DNA from: JAJECS01 sp965262745
GTDB lineage: Bacteria; Chloroflexota; UBA11872
DNA: 64,000 bases
Assembly: GCA_965262745.1 (NCBI GenBank)
Contig: OZ253558.1
Span: forward strand, 1,984,001-2,048,000
Reading direction: 5' to 3'
The notes under the pieces are model-generated. The model made no database searches and was not told where the DNA came from. It was given only the letters and a program-made list of their open reading frames with translations. Position numbers and translations under genes: made by a program. Shown here piece by piece: positions 9,068 through 17,219 of the stretch; position 1 is the stretch's first letter; every line of letters begins with the position of its first letter.

Positions 9068-9242
9068 GACGTCGCCTCGACTCCAGCGTCAGCCCGCGCG
9101 CGGCCAGCATAGAGCGTGAACCATTCATCCCGAGATGTCTCCCGGGCGCGCGCGGCTCAAGACCCACGCACTGGGAAACGCGCGACAATGCTTGCGGCTC
9201 AACGCCGACCCACCCCGGACTGACGTGCGATCCCACGCGCGC

Positions 9243-9257
9243 AGGAGGATTTCCGTG
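9243..9257 (+). promoter_or_regulatory. Strong Shine-Dalgarno setting a GTG start at 9255
   Basis: AGGAGG (9243-9248) lies 6 bases before GTG at 9255. This argues against the longer reading frame that opens 40 codons upstream. Confidence 0.75.
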
Positions 9258-10862
9258 TTGCTACTCGAGCGGAAAACGTTTGGCGAGTCGATCGACAGCG
9301 TGGCGCTGCTGCCCGACGGCCGCCTCTGCAGCTGGACCACAGAAGGCCCCGGCTTCTACATCGCGCTCGAGACCGGGATCTTTCACGACCCGTGGGCGCG
9401 GCAGCATCTCATCATCCGCTACGGGACCTTCGCCGAGGGCAAGGTCGCCTGGGATGAGCCGCAGTGTGTGATGGAGCTTCCCATTGGCTTCGGCTATTGG
9501 GGCAGCGGCCCGATGCTGGTGGACCGCGACGGCGCCATCCACCTCTTTGGCATGCGCGTCCTCATATGGCCCGAGGACATCGAGCGTCCAGGACGCGACG
9601 AGCTGCGGTGCGATGTCTATCACGTCGTTTCCCGCGACGGCGGCGCCAGCTGGGAAGGGCCGCAGCGCATTGACTACGGCCACCCCTATACCGGAGCCCT
9701 GCGCCAGGCGGCCCAGATCGACAGCGGCCGGATATTGCTGCCGCTGGAGTACTACGACTGGGACCAGACGGAGGGCATGTATTGCTGCAAGACCTGCTAT
9801 TCGGACGACGGCGGGCGCACCTGGCGCAACGACTCGACCGACCTGCACGTGGCCTCGGGAGGACGGCACAGCCATTCCGGCGCCAACGAGCCCACGCTGA
9901 CCCAACTGGGCGACGGGCGCATCTACAAGATCATCCGCACCCCGGGCCGGTGGCAGTACGAGTCGTACTCGGACGATGGCCGGACCTGGTCGGAGCCTCA
10001 GCGCAGCCGGTTCAAGGCACCCAACTCGCCGGGCTACCTCTTGCGCCTGCGCGACGGACGCCTGCTGTTTACCTGGAACAACACCCAGGGACCGCCGCTC
10101 GGCGGCGAGCACAAGGAGGTCTACTGCTCACGGCACGTGCTGAACGCCGCGGTCTCACACGACGACGGCCGCACCTGGCATGGCTACCGGGAGTACGCCC
10201 GGCAGGCCCTGCCGGAGCTGCTCAACGATCAGGTCAGCTATCCGCGCATGCTGGAACTGCCCGACGGTCGCGTGCTGATGATGTTCAACCACATCACCGA
10301 CGCCTGGATGCACGTGGTCTTGGACTACGTGATCCTGGATCCCGACCGGCTGGACGAGACCGAGAACCATGACGACTTCGAGCACGGCCTGGATGGGTGG
10401 TCGACGAACGGCACCGCGGGCGCATCAGTGGTGGCTGCGGACGGTGGGCGCGTCCTGCGCCTGCGCCACACCGGCGAGTTGCCGCTGGGCGCCGCGCGAA
10501 ATTTCCCCATCGGCGACCGCGGCGCGGTGTCCTTCGAGATCCGCCGTGATGAGGGGGCCGCCGGTATCGACGTGGTACTCGACGAGACCTTCTGGCGGCC
10601 GGACGACCGGCGTCCTGATGCGGCGGTCGAGCTCGCGCTGGACGCGGGGGCGCTGCCTGCCGGCGCCTGGACGCCCGTGGCCGTCCGCTGGGACATCGCC
10701 GCAGGGACAGCGACCGCGGCAGTGGGCGAAAGCGAGCGCACCGTTCCTATCCGGGACGGTCGTTTGGGCTTGAGCTACCTGACGCTGTACGGGTGCGCGA
10801 CCGCTGCCGAAGGGGGCGCGACCGACGTGCGCCGGCTGCGCGTGCAGGTGGAGAACACCTGA
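9255..10862 (+). CDS. Sialidase-fold (BNR/Asp-box) protein with C-terminal jelly-roll-like domain
   Basis: Starting at the GTG chosen from the AGGAGG upstream, the protein is 535 residues. The first about 380 form an Asp-box propeller (SRDGGASW, YSDDGGRTW, YSDDGRTW, SHDDGRTW). Its loops resemble the sialidase superfamily rather than canonical GH33: no clear FRIP precedes the first blade. The last about 140 residues (from HDDFEHGLDGWS) look like a carbohydrate-binding or LamG-like beta-sandwich. No signal peptide is visible. It is divergent from the GH33-like gene across 187 bases and converges on the endonuclease/phosphatase-fold gene. Glycoside hydrolase is the best guess; a non-catalytic sugar-binding role is possible. 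Confidence 0.8.
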   Translation: MLLLERKTFGESIDSVALLPDGRLCSWTTEGPGFYIALETGIFHDPWARQHLIIRYGTFAEGKVAWDEPQCVMELPIGFGYWGSGPMLVDRDGAIHLFGMRVLIWPEDIERPGRDELRCDVYHVVSRDGGASWEGPQRIDYGHPYTGALRQAAQIDSGRILLPLEYYDWDQTEGMYCCKTCYSDDGGRTWRNDSTDLHVASGGRHSHSGANEPTLTQLGDGRIYKIIRTPGRWQYESYSDDGRTWSEPQRSRFKAPNSPGYLLRLRDGRLLFTWNNTQGPPLGGEHKEVYCSRHVLNAAVSHDDGRTWHGYREYARQALPELLNDQVSYPRMLELPDGRVLMMFNHITDAWMHVVLDYVILDPDRLDETENHDDFEHGLDGWSTNGTAGASVVAADGGRVLRLRHTGELPLGAARNFPIGDRGAVSFEIRRDEGAAGIDVVLDETFWRPDDRRPDAAVELALDAGALPAGAWTPVAVRWDIAAGTATAAVGESERTVPIRDGRLGLSYLTLYGCATAAEGGATDVRRLRVQVENT

Positions 10863-10892
10863 GACGGCCGCCGAACCCCGAGTGCATGGCCG

Positions 10893-11768
10893 TCAGGCGA
10901 TGGTGAGGTCGACCCAGAGTCCCCAGTGATCGGATGCGAACAGGCCGTCGGTGCGATGCCGGGTGCCGAAGCGTCCAGCGTCAGCGATGCGGATTGACGC
11001 GGGCTCGGGACGGTGGACGAGGGCGTAGTCGATGCGGATTGGCTGAGCCTCAGGATGGTGAACCCACCCGGGACGCCCGGAGTCCAGCGCCTCCTGGTTG
11101 AACATCGCCGAGCTTGTGGGCCATGTGGGAGGCGCGGTGGAAAGTGAAGGTACCGACTCAAGTCCCGCGGCCTGCATAAGACGGAATAGCCGCGCGCTGT
11201 GCGACTGCAGATTCAAGTCGCCGATCAGTAACAGCAGCTCGGACTCGCCGGCCAGCGGGGGCAGCGCCTCGGCCAGCGAATGCACGGCAACGTCCTGGGG
11301 CGCGGGCAACGATGACGCTGGCAGGTGCGTGGTCGCCACCGTGGCGCGGAATCCATCAATCTCCCACCGCGTCGTGAGCAGCCAGGGCTCGTGAAAGCCC
11401 AGGTCGGGGACGAATTCGCGGTCGGCCAGCAGCAGCCGCGATGTCCTGACCGGCGAGACGCGCGACAGAAGGGCCGGTCCCATCCGTGCGGTTGGGTGCG
11501 CCGTCGGGGCATCGATCCACTCGATGAGCGGAATGCCGGTATCGCCGGCGACCTGCTCCGGCGTGGATTGGCCGGCCTCCCATGGGCTGCGGGCCGCGCG
11601 CGCTTCGTGGAGGAAGACGACGTCCGGCGCAAGGTCAGCGAGCTCCGCGGCGACGAGCGGGCGCCGGCGCTCCCACTCCCACGAGAAGCCCCAGATATTC
11701 CACATCGCGATGCGCAATCCGTGCCGCGGGCGACCTTGGGATCCCTGCCGCACGCTAGAACCTGTCAC
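10893..11768 (-). CDS. Endonuclease/exonuclease/phosphatase (EEP) family protein
   Basis: The 291-residue protein shows the EEP motifs in order: N24 in MWNIWG, E55 in FLHEA, TTHLP near 160, GDLNLQS with the metal-binding Asp and Asn, RIDYALV, and the C-terminal SDHWGLWVDL with the catalytic Asp-His. All metal-coordinating positions seem intact, so it should be an active Mg-dependent phosphodiesterase. Family substrates range from DNA to sphingomyelin and phosphoinositides. No signal peptide is evident. The true start may be a little downstream of the reported one, because the core begins at HGLRIAMWN. It ends 30 bases from the convergent sialidase-fold gene. Confidence 0.85.
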   Translation of the reverse strand: MTGSSVRQGSQGRPRHGLRIAMWNIWGFSWEWERRRPLVAAELADLAPDVVFLHEARAARSPWEAGQSTPEQVAGDTGIPLIEWIDAPTAHPTARMGPALLSRVSPVRTSRLLLADREFVPDLGFHEPWLLTTRWEIDGFRATVATTHLPASSLPAPQDVAVHSLAEALPPLAGESELLLLIGDLNLQSHSARLFRLMQAAGLESVPSLSTAPPTWPTSSAMFNQEALDSGRPGWVHHPEAQPIRIDYALVHRPEPASIRIADAGRFGTRHRTDGLFASDHWGLWVDLTIA

Positions 11769-11898
11769 CCAAACCGGCCTGTCCCATGGGGCCCGGAATC
11801 ACCAACGGGCCGGGGCAATCATGACGCGGGGAAGTCTCCCCTATCGTGACCCACCCTGCGCGAAGCCTGGGGAGCTCGAACCGACGGACGGCGCTTGG

Positions 11899-13026
11899 CT
11901 ACGCTAGAACGACCAGATGCGGCGGCGCCCATATGCGCCAACCCGCCGACGTCGGGTCGAGCCCGAAGATCTGGCGCGGGGTCATGACCGGCGTATCCGA
12001 AAACCGGGGCGCGTGAGGGTTGTGCTGAAAGATCTTGATGCCGCGCCACTCGAGCTGCGGGTACGCGGTGGGATCGGTGATGGCGTTGTACTTGTGCACC
12101 TTGGCGTTGGGGGAGCCAAAGCCATCGGCGTCAAAGACGAGCTCGACTTCCGGATAGATCTCGATATTTTGCTTGCCTGAAACCATTGACCAGGAATCCG
12201 AAATGTCGTCGACGAACTGGTGCACGATCAGCACTTTCTTGTGCGACAAGCCCTCCTCGCGGACATAGGCGGCCAGGGCTGCCTGGGCTTGGTTGATGCT
12301 GGCGGCTGAGAGGATCCCGATCGGATGACCGGGCATGTCCTGGTCCGGCTGCGTGGCGAACTCAGGATCGAGCGCGACATGCACGTTGGGATACGCCAAG
12401 TACCCGGCGTCGATCATGCGCTGCACGAAATAGGTCGGATGGAGGCGTCCGATCTGAGCGTCCAAGAAGACGGCCATGCCGCGGTCCGCCGCCGGCTTGA
12501 TGTAGTCCTCGATCAGGTCCACCCCCGACGCATCCAGGAAAATCACGCAGGAGTCGTCGGCACCCTGGCAGGGACGCGCCAGCCCGTAGATCAGATGCGG
12601 CGCAACCATGACGGGAGCTTCGGCGAGCTCCGACATAGCGCTGGTCCACGGCGCGACGCTACGTTCCAATTCGTCAAACGAGTTGAGCGCGCCCAGCAGC
12701 CCGAGCACCGGGGCCACGCCGAAACTGCGGCCGTAGACCGTGAGCAGCGGGTGTGTCTGCAGGACCGACTGCGGTTGCGGGGGAGGCTGAGGCGGTGACC
12801 ACCACTCGCACTCGACAGGGTCAAGCTGGGCGGCCTCGCAGATGAGCTGAAGTATCGGTGCCCGGGGGCGAGAACTATCGGACTCGGCCGGGGGACTAGG
12901 ACTGCCCGCAGCGCCGTACGGCTCCGGCGGTTCCGACGCAGCGGCTAACCTCCCCGAAGCTGCTCCTGCCGCGCCTCCCGACAGCAGCCCCAGACCGCGC
13001 CTGAGGAACGAACGTCGTCCGTACAT
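11899..13026 (-). CDS. Conserved Tat-exported protein of unknown function
   Basis: This 375-residue protein has a twin-arginine signal (RRSFLRRGLGLLSGGAAGAA, residues 4-23) and a low-complexity Pro/Ser linker to about 55. A compact domain then begins near VYGRSFGVAPVLG. Recognisable stretches are MVAPHLIYGLARPC, FLDASGVDLIEDYIKPAADRG, VFLDAQIG, NVHVALDPEF and KVLIVHQF, an alternation of hydrophobic strands ending in charged residues that suggests a TIM-barrel-like fold. I do not recognise the family. Tat export implies folding in the cytoplasm, possibly with a cofactor. The gene stands alone on its strand, 130 bases upstream of the EEP gene, and a secreted hydrolase would fit the neighbourhood. 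Confidence 0.8.
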   Translation of the reverse strand: MYGRRSFLRRGLGLLSGGAAGAASGRLAAASEPPEPYGAAGSPSPPAESDSSRPRAPILQLICEAAQLDPVECEWWSPPQPPPQPQSVLQTHPLLTVYGRSFGVAPVLGLLGALNSFDELERSVAPWTSAMSELAEAPVMVAPHLIYGLARPCQGADDSCVIFLDASGVDLIEDYIKPAADRGMAVFLDAQIGRLHPTYFVQRMIDAGYLAYPNVHVALDPEFATQPDQDMPGHPIGILSAASINQAQAALAAYVREEGLSHKKVLIVHQFVDDISDSWSMVSGKQNIEIYPEVELVFDADGFGSPNAKVHKYNAITDPTAYPQLEWRGIKIFQHNPHAPRFSDTPVMTPRQIFGLDPTSAGWRIWAPPHLVVLA

Positions 13027-13354
13027 TCCTAACCCGGAGTTTATCAGTTGACAGGATTAGGTATACAACATCTAGGAGGATGCCGGTCCGCTAGCACATA
13101 TATGGTCATATATGGTGCTGCAAGACCCTCTGCGCCATTCCGCTTGCGTCATTCCCCCGCCCCTTCCGAAGGAATGAGGCCGGAACGCGGGTAGGCTGGC
13201 AGCGAGGCGGCACGTGGTGCCAGGCCCGTGACGGCTCCCCCAGACGCCAACGCTGCCTGGCTGGGTGCGTGGAATCCGTGGTCCGGGCGGTGGTCAGCAG
13301 CTTTGCCGGATGCGCGGCCCGCCCTTGGTCCGTCCAGACGGGGCGTCCGACTGT
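13027..13354. other. Intergenic region with a CATATATGGT direct repeat
   Basis: No gene is supported in these 328 bases. The interval holds two adjacent copies of CATATATGGT (about 13098-13117), each containing a CATATATG palindrome. They lie upstream of the minus-strand Tat gene, where an operator could sit. A TTGACA at 13048-13053 has no well-spaced -10 partner. Confidence 0.4.
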
Positions 13355-16207
13355 CTAGGCCTGCGCGCTGGTCAGGGACGGCGATTGGCGGCTTGGCTCT
13401 TGCTCCAGCGCCTCGACCTTGCAGGCACAGATCTTGTATTCCGGGATCTTAGAAATCGGATCGAGGGCGTTAATGGTGAGCAAGTTGGCGGCGGCCTCAA
13501 CGAAGTGCCAGCTCATGTAGACCGTGCCGGGCGGGACGCGGCGGGTAATCCAGGCGCGAGCCTCGACGCTGCCGCGGCGGCTGCTGACGCGCACGAGCCC
13601 GCTCTTGGGGATGCCCAGGCGGTCGGCGTCCTCCGGCGACACCTCGACCAGCGGCTCGGGATAGGCGTCGTCCAGCCGCGAGCGGCGGCTGACGGAGCCC
13701 GTGTGCCAGTGGTAGAGCACCCGTCCGGTGTTGAAGATGAATGGGTACTCCGTGTCGGGGATTTCCACGTTCTCGGTCCAGTCGACGGGCGTCATGGTGG
13801 CTTTGCCGTCGCTGGTGGGGAACTTGTCGCCAAAGAGCCACATCGCGCCGGGGTCGTCGACGTCCAGGCAGGGCCAGCGGATACCGCCCTCGCGGTCGAG
13901 CCGCGCGTGGCTCAGTCCGGCGTGGCTGGGCGTGAGCCGCGCGATCTCGTCGAAGATCTCGGCCGGCGTATGCAGCCCCAGGTCGTGGCCCATTCGCCGC
14001 GACAGGTCGGCGACGATGTCCCAGTCCTGCCGCGCCTCGCCCGGCGGGTCCAGGATGGGCCGAACCCGCTGCACCCGCCGATCGGTGTTGGTGAAGGTGC
14101 CGTCCTTTTCGGCCCAACTTGCGGCAGGCAGCACGACGTCGGCGATCTCGGCCGTTTCGGTCATGAAGATGTCCTGCACCGCCAGAAAGTCGATGTGGTT
14201 GAAGTGCTCACGCGCCGCGTTCAGGTCGGGGTCCGACATCAAGGGGTTTTCGCCCATGATGAACATCGCGCGCAGGTCCCCGCGCCCGACGGCATCAGCT
14301 ATCTCTATGGTCGTCAGACCCTCGACGGGAGGCAGCGCAACGCCCCAGGCCTCCTCGAATACCCCGCGAACCTCAGGGGCCTCGACCGAGCGGTAGTCGG
14401 TGAAGTACATGGGAATCGCACCGACGTCGCTCGTGCCTTGGACGTTGTTTTGCCCGCGCAGGGGATTCAGCCCGGTGCCGCGGCGACCCACGTTGCCCGT
14501 GGCGAGACACAGATTGATGAGCGTGAGGCAGGCGTCGGTGCCGTGCGTCTGCTCGGAAATGCCCACGCCCCAGTAGAACGCCGTTTTGCCCGCCTCACCG
14601 ATGATGCGGGCGGCGCGCTCGATGTCGGCCGCCGGAATGCCGGTCAACGCTTCCTGCCGCTCGGGCGTCCAGGTACGGACCGACGCGGCCACGGCTTCGA
14701 AGTCATGCACGCGCGCGGCGACGAACTCCTCGTCCACCAGACCGTCGCGGATCACCACATGCAGCAGGGCGTTGTACATGGGTACGTCGGTGCCGGTGCG
14801 GAACTGCAAGTGCACGTCGGCCCAGCGGGTGAGCTCGATCGCGCGTGGGTCGGCCACGATCAACCGGGCCCCGTCGCGCACGGCGGCCTTCATCTTGAGC
14901 GCGGTGATGGGGTGAGTTTCCGTGGTGTTCGACCCCGTCACGAAGATCACGTCGTTCTCCGCGATTTCGTCCAGCGAGTTGGTGAACGCGCCGGTTCCCA
15001 TGGCGATATCGAGCGCCGCGACCGACGATGCGTGGCAGAGCCGCGTGCAATTGTCGATGTTGTTCGTCTGCAGCACCGCGCGGGTGAACTTCTGCAGCAG
15101 GTAGTTCTCTTCGTTGGTGCACTTGGACGACGCATACACCGCCACTGCGTCCGTTCCATCCGTGTCGCGGTGGTGCGCCAGCCGCTGGGCGGTTAGGTCC
15201 AGCGCCTCATCCCAGCTCGCGCGCCGCCAGCGGCCCTCGCCCCGCGCGCCGACACGAATCAGGGGATGCGTGAGGCGGTCGGCATGCTCCACGTAGTCCC
15301 AGCCGTAGCGGCCCTTGACGCACAGCCAGCCCTGGTTGACCGGATGGTCGTCGGGCGAGTCCACGTGGGTAATCGCCCCGTCGCGGACGTGCGCCGTGAG
15401 GCCGCACCCCACGCCGCAGAATGAGCAGGTAGTCTCAACGACACGGTCGTCCGTGAGGCTTCCGCGCCGCTCGGCCTCCCATTGGGCGCGGCCCTTGAGC
15501 GCGCCGCTGGGACACACCTGCACGCAGTTGCCGCAGTAGACGCAGGTGGTGTCCATCATGCCGTCGTACTCGGTCGTGCCCACGCGGACCTCGAAGCCGC
15601 GCTCCGCCGGCTCAATGGCAAAGGTGAATTGCACCTGATCGCCGCAGACATCGACGCAGCGCCAGCACATGACGCATTTGTTGTAGTCGCGGATGTAGTA
15701 GGAGTTGTCGACATAGATGGGAAACGGCTCGCGCTCGGCGTCGGTGCCGGCTTCCACGCCGTAGGCCGCGCACAGGTCCGCGAGGTCCGGCGCCTCGCTC
15801 AAGTCGACGCCGCCGAGCAGCAGGCGCAGCGACCCGCGGCGCGACGCGCGCACGTTTTGGCTGTTCGTGTGGATGACCTGGCCAGGCTCGGCCTTGGCCC
15901 GGCAGGCGGGCAGCAGCTTGGAGGCTTGGCGTTCCGGGGCGCCGGGCGGCGGCTCGGCATCGGCTCCGTTGGGGCTGAGTGAGTGTTCCACGACGCACAG
16001 GCGGCAGTTCGCCGACGCCGCAATGTTGGGGTGGAAGCACAGCGTCGGCACGTCCAGGCCGGCCGCGGCGGCGGCATCGAGCAGCGTCGCGCCCGGCGGG
16101 ACCGAGACGCGGCGCCCGTCAATGGTGAGACTGATGTCCTCGACCGCCACAGCTATTCCCCGCACCCCAGCCATATACAAGACTACGCCAGGAAGGCCGA
16201 CGGTCAC
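13355..16207 (-). CDS. fdhA: Formate dehydrogenase catalytic subunit (Mo/W-bisPGD) with NuoG-like Fe-S N-terminus
   Basis: At 950 residues it combines a plant-type [2Fe-2S] domain (Cys57, 68, 71, 102), two [4Fe-4S] motifs (Cys178/181/184/188 and Cys222/225/228/232), the [4Fe-4S] motif of the molybdopterin domain (CSFCGVGCGL 261-270 with Cys296), and a full bis-PGD oxidoreductase. Cys391 in NCTRLCHASSV occupies the active-site Cys/Sec position of formate dehydrogenases, so this is the cysteine form. The architecture matches cytoplasmic NAD-linked enzymes, and no Tat signal is seen. The GTG start overlaps the previous stop by 4 bases (GTGA). No NuoE/NuoF-like diaphorase subunits or fdhD are nearby, so the electron acceptor is unclear. 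Confidence 0.9.
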   Translation of the reverse strand: MTVGLPGVVLYMAGVRGIAVAVEDISLTIDGRRVSVPPGATLLDAAAAAGLDVPTLCFHPNIAASANCRLCVVEHSLSPNGADAEPPPGAPERQASKLLPACRAKAEPGQVIHTNSQNVRASRRGSLRLLLGGVDLSEAPDLADLCAAYGVEAGTDAEREPFPIYVDNSYYIRDYNKCVMCWRCVDVCGDQVQFTFAIEPAERGFEVRVGTTEYDGMMDTTCVYCGNCVQVCPSGALKGRAQWEAERRGSLTDDRVVETTCSFCGVGCGLTAHVRDGAITHVDSPDDHPVNQGWLCVKGRYGWDYVEHADRLTHPLIRVGARGEGRWRRASWDEALDLTAQRLAHHRDTDGTDAVAVYASSKCTNEENYLLQKFTRAVLQTNNIDNCTRLCHASSVAALDIAMGTGAFTNSLDEIAENDVIFVTGSNTTETHPITALKMKAAVRDGARLIVADPRAIELTRWADVHLQFRTGTDVPMYNALLHVVIRDGLVDEEFVAARVHDFEAVAASVRTWTPERQEALTGIPAADIERAARIIGEAGKTAFYWGVGISEQTHGTDACLTLINLCLATGNVGRRGTGLNPLRGQNNVQGTSDVGAIPMYFTDYRSVEAPEVRGVFEEAWGVALPPVEGLTTIEIADAVGRGDLRAMFIMGENPLMSDPDLNAAREHFNHIDFLAVQDIFMTETAEIADVVLPAASWAEKDGTFTNTDRRVQRVRPILDPPGEARQDWDIVADLSRRMGHDLGLHTPAEIFDEIARLTPSHAGLSHARLDREGGIRWPCLDVDDPGAMWLFGDKFPTSDGKATMTPVDWTENVEIPDTEYPFIFNTGRVLYHWHTGSVSRRSRLDDAYPEPLVEVSPEDADRLGIPKSGLVRVSSRRGSVEARAWITRRVPPGTVYMSWHFVEAAANLLTINALDPISKIPEYKICACKVEALEQEPSRQSPSLTSAQA

Positions 16208-16485
16208 CGTTTGGGGGGTGGCGGTCCTTCAGGCGGCTCCCGAAAAAGCAGGCGGAAGATGTAGGCGAGCCAGGCCAACGAGACCAGCAGCACGGGCGGA
16301 ACCAGCACCGCGAGCAGCAGGCCGGAGTCGGCCGCGGCGGCGCCGCCAGCGTCCGCCGAATTGCCAGCCGGGCCGGCGCATGCGGTACTCAGCAGTAGGA
16401 TGGGCATGGCCAGGGTTGCGGACCAACCGCCCGGCCGGCGAGGCCATCGGGCGCCGGACTCTCGTAGCCAGGAAGGGCGAGACAC
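16204..16485 (-). CDS. Small membrane protein in the formate dehydrogenase operon
   Basis: Ninety-three residues with two hydrophobic segments: one ending LLLSTACAG (about 25-38), which could be a signal/lipobox with Cys36, and a longer one at about 54-80 (LLLAVLVPPVLLVSLAWLAY). A basic, proline-rich tail follows (EPPEGPPPPKR). It begins one base after the upstream DUF4395 gene and overlaps the formate dehydrogenase start by 4 bases, so the three are translated as one operon. The family is not recognised. A membrane-docking or electron-transfer accessory role is only a guess from position. Confidence 0.6.
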   Translation of the reverse strand: MSRPSWLRESGARWPRRPGGWSATLAMPILLLSTACAGPAGNSADAGGAAAADSGLLLAVLVPPVLLVSLAWLAYIFRLLFREPPEGPPPPKR

Positions 16486-16486
16486 G

Positions 16487-16960
16487 CTAGCGCGGCCGGG
16501 GTCCGGCCAGGTGCGCCAACAGGTCGGCTAAGCGCCGCAGCGGGCCGCGGTCAAGCGCAGCGTCGAGCGCCAGCGAGACGACGCACAGGCCAACGAGCGC
16601 CCAGCCGAGCGGGTAAACGCCCGCAAGCACGAACACCGCGCCCGCAAGTGCCACGGTGCCGGTGAAGGCGTCGGCGCGTTCAAAGGTGCGCTGCGATTCG
16701 GGCACGGCGCGCGGGCGCTGCACGGGCGCGACGAGCCAGCGGTGCAGGGCACGCGGCAGGCTCAGACGGGGACTCACGGACCCGGCCAGTTGGACGAGCA
16801 CGCCAAGGAGCGTGAGCCACGGCGCGACCGCGGTGCTGGCCACGACGATGCCGAGCGCGAAGCATGCCGCCAGCAGGCCCTGATGGAAGCGGCGCTCGGC
16901 CCGGTCACCGGCTGGGGCACGTCGCTGCACGGCGGGCGAATGCCCGGGGCCGACGGTCAA
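16487..16960 (-). CDS. DUF4395 family membrane protein
   Basis: The 157-residue protein matches the DUF4395 pattern. A RFHQGLLAACF-type entry leads into two helices (about 28-60). Next come the cytoplasmic PRLSLPRALHRWLVAPVQRP and a charged ERADAFTGTV segment, then two more helices to about 135. The reported start is TTG; no ATG or GTG is better placed. Members are small four-helix membrane proteins often found beside thioredoxin or sulfur-transfer genes, with no proven function. Here it opens the formate dehydrogenase operon. The 259 bases upstream (16961-17219) contain no supported gene and must hold the promoters for this operon and the divergent Lnt-like gene. Confidence 0.7.
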   Translation of the reverse strand: MTVGPGHSPAVQRRAPAGDRAERRFHQGLLAACFALGIVVASTAVAPWLTLLGVLVQLAGSVSPRLSLPRALHRWLVAPVQRPRAVPESQRTFERADAFTGTVALAGAVFVLAGVYPLGWALVGLCVVSLALDAALDRGPLRRLADLLAHLAGPRPR

Positions 16961-17219
16961 GCGGGCACTCGTCCGGTTCGCGGTTCGCGGTGGCCCATCA
17001 CGAGGTGGGCGCTCCGGGACCTGGCACGGCGGTCGGGGCGGCGGCGCTCGAGCACGACCCGCCGCGGGCGCCGCAACCGAGTACGGTGAGCAACGGCATG
17101 CGCACGATCGGGAATATGCAAGGCGGCGTCCGGAGTTCCTCTCCTACATCGCTGACCGGCGCGTTGCGCAGCGCCAGCGTTGGCTGCCGAGCGCCCACCA
17201 TGGATGCTCCGCCCCCCGC

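Noticed and set aside
13265..15196. 643-codon ORF on the plus strand
   Set aside because: Antisense shadow of the formate dehydrogenase gene, caused by high GC; no protein features.
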